From URNF01 sp045634325 (GTDB taxonomy: Bacteria > Bacillota > Clostridia > Oscillospirales > Acutalibacteraceae), in contig JAZRAA010000003.1 of the NCBI GenBank assembly GCA_045634325.1, forward strand, positions 1 through 41,985: a stretch of DNA of 41,985 bases. Direction: 5' to 3'. Of the stretch, positions 7,699-13,842 are shown in pieces (position 1 is the first letter of the stretch; each line of letters starts with the position of its first letter). The notes beneath the pieces are model-generated. The model did not search any database. It was not told the origin of the DNA and saw only the letters and a list, made by a program, of their open reading frames with translations. The position numbers and the translations under genes are program-made.

Positions 7699-7797
7699 AC
7701 TTATTACCTCTTCACTCTTCACTTTTCACTCAATAAAACTTTGCAACGGGATTTTTGGAAAGTAAGAGGTAATAGGTAAGAGGTAATAGGTATTACC
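7699..7797. repeat. Inverted and tandem repeat region (TATTACCTCTT / AAGAGGTAATA)
   Basis: TTATTACCTCTTCACTCTTC on the left is answered on the right by two tandem copies of GTAAGAGGTAATAG and a partial third. The outer parts are reverse complements over about 10 bp, and the middle holds CTTCACTTTTCAC-type repeats. This looks like a small non-autonomous intergenic repeat. It ends just before the promoter of the next gene. Confidence 0.55.
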
Positions 7798-7812
7798 CCT
7801 TTGCCACTTTTA

Positions 7813-7821
7813 TGCTATAAT
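7813..7821 (+). promoter_or_regulatory. Extended -10 promoter of the 172-residue membrane protein gene
   Basis: TGCTATAAT is an extended -10 element 19 bp before the start at 7841; no matching -35 is evident. Confidence 0.45.
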
Positions 7822-7840
7822 ACACATAGGCGGTGATTAT

Positions 7841-8359
7841 ATGAAAAAGAAAAGAATTGCTTTGGTTGCTATTGGTATTGTTGTATTTCTTCTTGCGGTC
7901 AATTTTTTCGTCAATGGGTTTGAGTTTTCTATTTACGGTGTCTGCAGTTTTAATTCGAAATATTATGATTCTCCGAAAATCGCTTTTGAACAAAATGAGA
8001 CAATGGATATTTCGGAAGATATAGGAATAGCTAAAATTGATTCGCATAATGTGATGTATTTAGCTAAAACCGAAGATGGAAGCATACTTGCTGCTCAGAT
8101 GAAGTGTAAAAATGACGGCTATTTCTTTGTTGGCGATTATAGTTTGTCTTCTGATTATTCTTTTGAATCACTTTTGCCTAATGAGTATCCTTTTTCTAAG
8201 AACTGTATGTACAAGGAAAATGGTTTATTCAAGTGCAACTTTGAATATTTAATAACAAAAGAATTGGTTGTTCCAAATATTGAAGGATGCACAGTTAAAA
8301 GCTTTGATATAGGCACTGATGAAAATTTATATTTTGTATATAAAATTATAGATGAATAA
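7841..8359 (+). CDS. Small N-terminally anchored membrane protein, function unknown
   Basis: I do not recognise this 172-residue protein. It begins MKKKR and has one hydrophobic helix at about residues 6-26 (ALVAIGIVVFLLAVNFFV), so it is probably anchored by its N terminus with about 145 residues outside the cell. The outer part is rich in Tyr, Asp and Ser and holds Cys at FSIYGVCSF, MKCK, KNCMYK and FKCNF. There is no lipobox and no catalytic motif I can name. GGCGGTGATT before the ATG supports the start. A perfect terminator follows 80 bp after the stop, so it is a single-gene transcript in an AT-rich accessory stretch. Confidence 0.72.
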   Translation: MKKKRIALVAIGIVVFLLAVNFFVNGFEFSIYGVCSFNSKYYDSPKIAFEQNETMDISEDIGIAKIDSHNVMYLAKTEDGSILAAQMKCKNDGYFFVGDYSLSSDYSFESLLPNEYPFSKNCMYKENGLFKCNFEYLITKELVVPNIEGCTVKSFDIGTDENLYFVYKIIDE

Positions 8360-8440
8360 ATTGACGATAAAAATAATAACTAAAGAAAAATCTTCAGTTT
8401 TCAGGTACATATCATTCGTGTCATTAAGTTCAAAACTCCC

Positions 8441-8477
8441 AAAAAATTCCGAAAGCGTTTGCTTTCGGAATTTTTTT
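8441..8477 (+). terminator. Rho-independent terminator
   Basis: AAAAAATTCCGAAAGC and GCTTTCGGAATTTTTT form a perfect hairpin with a GTTT loop. It lies directly before the hairpin array. Confidence 0.93.
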
Positions 8478-8479
8478 AT

Positions 8480-8648
8480 CCAAGCCGACAGGCTTGGCAT
8501 ATCATCACGACGCAGTCGTGTATATCATCGCCGAAGGTGTATATCATCACGCGAAGCGTGTATTTCTGTCGGCTTGATGATATACAAAACTAAAGTTTTG
8601 ATGATATGCAATTCCTACGGAATTGATGATATACAATGTTCCGCATTG
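8480..8648. repeat. Array of seven short hairpins joined by ATATCAT/ATGATAT linkers
   Basis: Seven perfect or near-perfect small hairpins follow each other: CCAAGCC/GGCTTGG, CACGAC/GTCGTG, CGCC/GGTG, CACGC/GCGTG, CAAAACT/AGTTTTG, CAATTCC/GGAATTG and CAATG/CATTG. The loops are 2-5 bases. The linkers read ATATCAT in the left half and ATGATAT in the right half. CAAGCCGACAG (8481-8491) is also the exact reverse complement of CTGTCGGCTTG (8566-8576), which could close the left half into one branched structure. The stems differ in sequence but the linkers do not. It is not a CRISPR array. Confidence 0.8.
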
Positions 8649-8674
8649 ATTTGTTCTCGCTTTTGTGCTACAAT
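8646..8674 (+). promoter_or_regulatory. Sigma-A promoter of the TIM-barrel protein gene
   Basis: TTGATT and TACAAT are 17 bp apart, with TGC before the -10. The -35 overlaps the end of the last hairpin of the array. Confidence 0.55.
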
Positions 8675-8693
8675 GCAAGAGAGGGGTGATTGA

Positions 8694-9542
8694 ATGAAAA
8701 ACGGTTTAGCAATATGGCATTATCCCCATAGAAGTGTTTTGGAAAATGTATCGTATTTTGCGAAATGCGGTTTTGAGAGTGTTAGCGTTCTCGGATATCA
8801 TATGTTAGAAATTTGCTCAGACAAAGATTCTGCTCAAAAGTTAGCAGAGCTCATCAAAACAAATAATTTAATTCTTACAGTACATCATAGATTACCCGCA
8901 AACCATTCGGAAGAAAAGGTGAGTGTATTTAAAACGGATATTGATTCTATTGCGGAATGGCAGAATGAATACGGATGCTTGTCTGTTTTATCTTTTGATG
9001 TTTCGGAACGCATTAGAGATAATATTACACCCTACATTGACTATGTTTTAGAAAAAACTCTTAATTGCAAAGTAGCTGTTGAGGACTTCGGTTTAAATGA
9101 CGTGGAAAAATCACAAATTGAGTACTTGAAGGGAAATAACCGCTTTGGATACTTGTTGGATATAGGACATATGTATATCAGGATATGTGGGAAAAATGAG
9201 AGTGGTTCTATTTTTTTCACGAATGCAGTTGACGAATGTGCTGTCAATGAAAATCCCGGTTTTGAAGATTTTTTAGCCGCCTTCACATCGAAAGATTTCC
9301 CTGTTTTTGAAATACATCTTCATAATAATGACGGCAAAGAAGATATGCATTATTTTCTTGAGGACGGAACATTAAAAATCGAGACGATTGCAAAGGTCTT
9401 GAAAGAGATTAACTTTGACGGTGTGTTGACGATAGAAAGCGCCCCCGGTTATCAGTTCAAATGTGCATATCCTGAATCGGACAAAAGAATAAACGGAACA
9501 TATTCTTATTGGAAAAACTTAATTGTTTTAATTCTTAACTAA
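8694..9542 (+). CDS. Sugar phosphate isomerase/epimerase-like TIM-barrel protein (AP endonuclease 2 superfamily)
   Basis: This 282-residue protein has the xylose isomerase-like TIM-barrel pattern. Metal-binding candidates sit at the ends of successive strands: E in KVAVEDFG, D and H in LLDIGHM, the histidines in FEIHLHNNDG, and E in VLTIES near the C terminus. Family members are isomerases, epimerases or endonuclease IV-type DNA repair enzymes. The short loops and the lack of a longer DNA-binding insertion favour a sugar isomerase/epimerase or a related lyase, but the substrate cannot be told. GAGAGGGGTG precedes the ATG. It stands alone, between the hairpin array and a terminator, in the AT-rich part of the window. 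Confidence 0.72.
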   Translation: MKNGLAIWHYPHRSVLENVSYFAKCGFESVSVLGYHMLEICSDKDSAQKLAELIKTNNLILTVHHRLPANHSEEKVSVFKTDIDSIAEWQNEYGCLSVLSFDVSERIRDNITPYIDYVLEKTLNCKVAVEDFGLNDVEKSQIEYLKGNNRFGYLLDIGHMYIRICGKNESGSIFFTNAVDECAVNENPGFEDFLAAFTSKDFPVFEIHLHNNDGKEDMHYFLEDGTLKIETIAKVLKEINFDGVLTIESAPGYQFKCAYPESDKRINGTYSYWKNLIVLILN

Positions 9543-9588
9543 CATAGAACATCAAGGTTTTAGACCGGTTCTTTTTTGGCTAGCAGCT

Positions 9589-9622
9589 AAAAAATCCCGT
9601 TCACGTTGTGGACGGGATTTTT
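9589..9622 (+). terminator. Terminator, second copy of the repeated terminator cassette
   Basis: AAAAATCCCGTTCAC pairs with GTGGACGGGATTTTT. The lead-in GGTTCTTTTTTGG at 9567-9579 and the CTCTTCACTT tail both match the copy at 7639-7720. Confidence 0.88.
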
Positions 9623-9663
9623 ATTTTCTCTCTTCACTTTGCATTTTTAAATATACCCCCTTG

Positions 9664-9691
9664 TTGACAATATACCCCGAGGGGGTATAAT
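9664..9691 (+). promoter_or_regulatory. csoR promoter with overlapping CsoR-type operator
   Basis: TTGACA and TATAAT are 16 bp apart. The palindrome TATACCCC-GAG-GGGGTATA at 9671-9689 covers the spacer and part of the -10, and an extra half-site TATACCCCC lies at 9652-9660. Known CsoR operators are of this TACCCC/GGGGTA type, so the gene is probably repressed by its own product until metal binds. Confidence 0.85.
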
Positions 9692-9711
9692 ATGTACTTG
9701 GAGGTGGCGTT

Positions 9712-10008
9712 ATGGATACTAATTGTTGCAACAAGAAAACTAAACGAAGCTCCGAAGAGAAAAAGCTCATCATCAATAGACTGAACAGAATAAGCGGACA
9801 AATAAACGGCATACATAAAATGGTCGAAAATGACGCATATTGTAATGATGTGTTAATTCAATTGTCTGCTGTTAAGAATTCTATCAAAAGTTTATCAACG
9901 CACATTTTAGAAAATCATTTGTATATGTGCGTTTCCAGAGATTTGGAAAATGGTGATTTTGATACGATTGATGAACTGATCAGTTTGTTCAAAAGATTTA
10001 ATCAATGA
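9712..10008 (+). CDS. csoR: CsoR-family metal-sensing repressor
   Basis: This 98-residue protein has the DUF156 fold of CsoR/RcnR/FrmR repressors: RLNRISGQINGIHKMV in helix 1, then YCNDVLIQLSAVKNSIKSL, then LENHLYMC. The three copper ligands of CsoR are all present as Cys in YCNDV and the His and Cys of ENHLYMC, which points to Cu(I) rather than nickel or formaldehyde sensing. Three further cysteines lie at the N terminus (NCCNKK and near it). The operator at 9671-9689 overlaps its promoter. The usual partners copA and copZ are absent; instead a 49-residue cysteine-rich protein follows after 12 bp. GGAGGTGGCG before the ATG fixes the start. Confidence 0.9.
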   Translation: MDTNCCNKKTKRSSEEKKLIINRLNRISGQINGIHKMVENDAYCNDVLIQLSAVKNSIKSLSTHILENHLYMCVSRDLENGDFDTIDELISLFKRFNQ

Positions 10009-10020
10009 GGAGGTGAAAAT

Positions 10021-10170
10021 ATGGATAAAATTGTGATGTGTGAAAAGTGCGGTGCAATGGTTAAGGTGTTAATCGATTGTACATGTGAAAACTGCGGCAT
10101 TAAATGTTGTGGAGAAACCATGAAAGAAATTTCGGTAGAAGAAGCAAGCAAACATTTGGAGAATAAATAA
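10021..10170 (+). CDS. 49-residue desulforedoxin-like iron-sulfur protein
   Basis: I translated this short gene by hand from the ATG at 10021, which has a near-perfect GAGGAGGTG 8 nt before it. The 49-residue product has CEKCGAMVKVL near the N terminus and KCCGETMKEI further on. This CxxCG plus CCGxxM layout matches desulforedoxin and the N-terminal domain of desulfoferrodoxin, where four cysteines hold one iron atom. Here there is also a CTCENC insertion, giving seven cysteines in all. It is 12 bp downstream of csoR and probably shares its copper-controlled promoter. It may bind metal or carry electrons; a metal-storage or chaperone role in copper stress is inference. Confidence 0.75.
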   Translation: MDKIVMCEKCGAMVKVLIDCTCENCGIKCCGETMKEISVEEASKHLENK

Positions 10171-10205
10171 GCAAAGAAATGTTAGAATCCTTATTGTTCA
10201 CAAGA

Positions 10206-10240
10206 GAAAAAATCCTCGTTCTTCGGAACGGGGATTTTTC
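10206..10240 (+). terminator. Terminator of the csoR operon
   Basis: AAAAATCCTCGTTC and GAACGGGGATTTTT form a hairpin closed by a TTCG tetraloop, followed by a T run. Confidence 0.88.
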
Positions 10241-10345
10241 GTTTCATTGGATTTAAATGCAGACTGTAAGTAGGGTGTTGCGTTGCACTGTATAATGTGG
10301 TATATTGTTATAGAATGATAATTACAAGCAAAAGGATGGGGTAGT

Positions 10346-11674
10346 GTGAAATCGAGACACGCCAAAAAAAGCACAGGAAACAGTATACGTGCAGCGGTGT
10401 TGATTTGTTGTGTAGTGTTGGTTATTGCCGCGTTGGGCGTGTATTTCATTGGTGTCAATCGAGATATCCAAAGTACAAAAGCCCCCACGACGCCGACCAC
10501 CGTTACCACCACGCAACCGCCCGTATATAAAATGTCTTCTGCGACTATTCTCAGCACGGGCGATATAATGGTCCATGAGCCGCAATTGACCGGTGCTAAG
10601 GTGCCGGGAAAAGATGAGTGGGATTTTAGTGCTTTCTTTAAAGAAGCTGCTTCATATTTTAAAGCGGCAGATTTCGCAGTCGCGAATTTAGAAACTACGT
10701 TTGCGGGTAATGAAAAACGTGCTTATTCTGGCTATCCGATTTTTAACACACCGGATAGTTTGATAGATACCATTAAAACATCGGGGCTTAGTATGGTGCT
10801 TACCTCTAACAATCATTGTTACGATACCGGTAGCGCGGGTTTTGCTCGCACACAGCAGGTGCTCAAAGAGAAAGGGGTGCCGTATATTGGCACCAGACAA
10901 ACCGAAGAGGATACTGCGTATGCGGTTCAGGACATAAACGGTATTCGTGTGGGTATGGCGGCTTTTACTTATGAAACCAGTCGTAATAACGGCGTTAAAG
11001 CCATCAACGGCTTGCCTGTTAAAACCGCAGATTTCAACTTATTACATTCTTTTTCCTATGATTACTTGGATGACTTTTATGCGCAGGTGGATGACGTGAT
11101 TGTCGGCATGAAACAAGCGGGTGCTGAGGTTATCATCTTTTATATGCACTGGGGTGATGAATATAAAACCACCCAAAACAGTTGGCAGGAAAAGATTGCA
11201 CAGCAATTGTGCGAAAAAGGAATTGATATTATTGTGGGCGGGCATCCGCACGTGATACAACCAATCACGATGCTCACTTCGGCAGATGGGGGACATCAAA
11301 CGGTGTGCTTGTATTCTGCCGGAAATGCCGTTTCCAATCAACGACAAGAGCGTATGGTCAGTTGTCCGAGCGGTCATACGGAGGATGGGTTGCTGTTTTA
11401 CTGTACTTTTGATAAATACAGTGATGGAAAAATCGTCTTATCTGCAGTGGATATCATTCCCACTTGGGTGGATAGATACAGTGGAGGAAGTGGGTATCAA
11501 TATACCATTTACCCCTTGGAAAACAGCAATGACGGCACAGAAAAATATGGTTTGACAGGTACTGCGGCCCAAAAAGCGCAAAAGTCTTATGAACGTACCA
11601 AAGCTATTGTGGCTCAAGGGTTGACCGCTTGTCAAAAAGCGATTGGCTGTGACATTACGTTTTCCGCAGAATAA
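10346..11674 (+). CDS. CapA-family (PGA_cap) metallophosphatase-like membrane protein
   Basis: This 442-residue protein belongs to the CapA/PGA_cap family, related to calcineurin-type phosphatases. A cytoplasmic start (MKSRHAKK) leads into a membrane helix at residues 14-35 and a Thr/Pro-rich linker (PTTPTTVTTTQPP). The catalytic-type domain follows. Metal-site motifs are STGDIMVHEP, VANLETTF, TSNNHCYD, FYMHWGDEY and GGHPHVIQPI. In Bacillus, CapA takes part in polyglutamate capsule production, but most clostridial homologues have unknown substrates, and no capB or capC is near. The start is GTG, with AAGGATGGGG before it. It lies between two terminators and is a single-gene unit at the boundary between accessory and core DNA. 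Confidence 0.82.
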   Translation: MKSRHAKKSTGNSIRAAVLICCVVLVIAALGVYFIGVNRDIQSTKAPTTPTTVTTTQPPVYKMSSATILSTGDIMVHEPQLTGAKVPGKDEWDFSAFFKEAASYFKAADFAVANLETTFAGNEKRAYSGYPIFNTPDSLIDTIKTSGLSMVLTSNNHCYDTGSAGFARTQQVLKEKGVPYIGTRQTEEDTAYAVQDINGIRVGMAAFTYETSRNNGVKAINGLPVKTADFNLLHSFSYDYLDDFYAQVDDVIVGMKQAGAEVIIFYMHWGDEYKTTQNSWQEKIAQQLCEKGIDIIVGGHPHVIQPITMLTSADGGHQTVCLYSAGNAVSNQRQERMVSCPSGHTEDGLLFYCTFDKYSDGKIVLSAVDIIPTWVDRYSGGSGYQYTIYPLENSNDGTEKYGLTGTAAQKAQKSYERTKAIVAQGLTACQKAIGCDITFSAE

Positions 11675-11679
11675 AATAT

Positions 11680-11721
11680 AAAAAATCGACCGTATCTTGT
11701 TGTATATGGTCGATTTTTTTT
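11680..11721 (+). terminator. Rho-independent terminator after the CapA-like gene
   Basis: AAAAAATCGACC and GGTCGATTTTTTTT pair around a 16-base loop. Confidence 0.88.
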
Positions 11722-11804
11722 GCTTTATAAATAAATATATATTGAATATTTAAAATAAAAATGATAAAATGAATCATTAAACATACAATGGGGGAGGAAT
11801 TGAT

Positions 11805-13832
11805 TTGGCGCTCCGTAAATGGGTTTTGTCACAAGTGGATAAAGATGCTGCGGCGCAGTTGGCGGAAGCCTGCGAAATCAATCCCTTCTTGGCGCTGTTG
11901 CTGGTAGAACGCGGCATCACCGAGCCGGAAGAAGCATTGTCTTTTTTTGCGGGCGATGAATTGGATGACCCGTTTAGCTTAATAGATATGGACGTTGCCG
12001 TTGAACGCGTTGCAACTGCTCTTGATAACGGCGAGCGTATAATGATATACGGCGATTATGACGTGGACGGTATCACATCTACGGTGCTGTTGTATTCGTA
12101 TTTGCAACAACAAGGCGCCAGAGTTGAGTATCGTTTGCCTACCCGTGGCGAGGATGGCTACGGCTTACATAAAGGTTTGATAGACGAGTTTGCAGACAAG
12201 AAAATTGATTTGCTCATTACTGTGGACAATGGTATTACAGCTGTGGAGGAAATCGCTTATGCATCTTCGTTGGGGATAGACGTGGTGGTTACCGACCATC
12301 ATCATCCGCAGGAAGTATTACCTGAGGCGGTTGCGGTTGTAGACCCGCACCGTGCGGATTGCCCGAGCGGATGTATGAATTATGCTGGCGTGGGCATCGT
12401 GTTTTTGCTCGTATGTGCATTAGAGGGCGATGATGCCACCATTTTAGAGCAATATGGTGATTTATTGGCACTGGGTATGCTCGCAGACGTGATGCCTTTA
12501 ACAGGTACGGTACGGGGATTGGTGCGGCGTGGTTTGGATGTGCTCAACCATTTGCGCAGACCCGGCATTCGAGCATTGGCAGAAGTGGCAGGAGTCTTGG
12601 ACAAAGATTTAACCGCTACTCGTGTGGTTTTCACTTTGGCGCCGCGTCTGAATGCGACAGGTCGCATGCAAGACCCGTCTTTGGCGGTGGAATTATTGCT
12701 GGAAAATAAATATGAACGCGCAGTGCAGCTGGCACAGGCGGTACAAGAATGTAACGCTCAACGTCAAACGATTGAAGCACAGATTTTACAGGAAATTGAG
12801 AACGATTTGCAACTGCATCCTGAAAAAACAGCAGACAGAGTACTGGTTTTGGCGGGTGAAAATTGGCATATCGGCGTTATTGGTATACTGGCGGCACGTT
12901 TGACTGAGCGATATGGTAAACCTACAGTGCTATTATCAATAGATGGTGAAATAGCCAATGGTTCCGGCCGTAGTATCGCGGGATTCTCGTTGTTTGATGC
13001 CTTGGCTGCTTCGTCTGATACGCTGAGTGGTTTTGGTGGCCATGAGTTGGCAGCGGGTGTGCATTTATCCACCGCTAATATCCCCGCATTTCGTGAAAAA
13101 ATAAATGCGTATGCGACTGCTAAATACCCGCAAATGCCGTTTCCGACATTGGAAATCAGTTTGAAATTACGCCCTGCTTCTATCGGTGTGGAAATGCTGG
13201 GCGCATTGGCAGCACTAGAACCGCTGGGGAATGGCAATCCCGCTCCCATATTTGGTTTGTTTGATATGCGTTTGGACAATATCACACCGCTTGGCGGCGA
13301 TAAACATCTACGGTTGTCTTTTTCTAAAGGGAATGCTCGTTTGAGTGTGTTGAAATTTCACTCTTCTTACAAGGATTGCCCGCTTAGATGTGGCGATTTC
13401 TTTCACTTGGCAGTGTCACTGGAACGCAATGTTTATAAAGGCGTTGTTTCTACTACGGTATTGCTAAAAGACATGCGGCACGCCGATACGGATGAGGCGG
13501 TTTTGTTGGATACTGCCCGCCGTTTTGATGCGATTATGCGGCGGGAATCCAAGGATGAAGGGGAAAACTTGTTATTGTCCCGAGAGGAAATGGGTACACT
13601 ATATCGATATTTGATGCGCCGCAAAGAGTTTATTGGCACGTTGGAACAGTTGCATCATTTGTTAGAGCAACCGCAAATGTCCATGCTCGCTTTGCGTGTT
13701 CTGATAGAAATCTGGCGTGAGGCAGGTCTGTGTTCTGTAAAAGACACAGGCGAAGTGTTACAGATTACCGTGTTGCCCACGGATGGGAAAAGCGATTTGA
13801 CTTTGACGCCTTTGTGGCAATTTTTGAAATGA
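11805..13832 (+). CDS. recJ: Single-stranded-DNA-specific exonuclease RecJ
   Basis: This 675-residue protein is RecJ, the 5'-3' single-strand DNA exonuclease of recombination and mismatch/base repair. The DHH-family motifs are DYDVDG at residues 84-89, TVDNGI near 140, TDHHHP near 165 and VDPHR soon after. The DHHA1 motif GGHELAAG is near residue 410, and an OB-like region and a C-terminal extension follow. The start is TTG at 11805, supported by GGGGGAGG. It opens a six-gene operon; relA starts only 10 bp after its stop. The recJ-relA-dtd order is common in Firmicutes. Confidence 0.95.
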   Translation: MALRKWVLSQVDKDAAAQLAEACEINPFLALLLVERGITEPEEALSFFAGDELDDPFSLIDMDVAVERVATALDNGERIMIYGDYDVDGITSTVLLYSYLQQQGARVEYRLPTRGEDGYGLHKGLIDEFADKKIDLLITVDNGITAVEEIAYASSLGIDVVVTDHHHPQEVLPEAVAVVDPHRADCPSGCMNYAGVGIVFLLVCALEGDDATILEQYGDLLALGMLADVMPLTGTVRGLVRRGLDVLNHLRRPGIRALAEVAGVLDKDLTATRVVFTLAPRLNATGRMQDPSLAVELLLENKYERAVQLAQAVQECNAQRQTIEAQILQEIENDLQLHPEKTADRVLVLAGENWHIGVIGILAARLTERYGKPTVLLSIDGEIANGSGRSIAGFSLFDALAASSDTLSGFGGHELAAGVHLSTANIPAFREKINAYATAKYPQMPFPTLEISLKLRPASIGVEMLGALAALEPLGNGNPAPIFGLFDMRLDNITPLGGDKHLRLSFSKGNARLSVLKFHSSYKDCPLRCGDFFHLAVSLERNVYKGVVSTTVLLKDMRHADTDEAVLLDTARRFDAIMRRESKDEGENLLLSREEMGTLYRYLMRRKEFIGTLEQLHHLLEQPQMSMLALRVLIEIWREAGLCSVKDTGEVLQITVLPTDGKSDLTLTPLWQFLK

Positions 13833-13842
13833 GGTAGGACCT

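Noticed and set aside
7172..7765. Open frames on both strands inside the candidate ncRNA region (7172-7549 minus, 7481-7765 plus)
   Set aside because: Neither has a ribosome binding site or protein-like composition, and both overlap perfect hairpins and terminators.
8480..8648. CRISPR array
   Set aside because: The repeated linker is only 8-9 bases, the units between are self-complementary and short, and no cas gene is nearby.
8352..8693. A 113-codon open frame on the + strand between the membrane protein and the TIM-barrel gene
   Set aside because: It runs through a terminator and the whole hairpin array, has no ribosome binding site and encodes a low-complexity Arg/Ser-rich product; it is open by chance.
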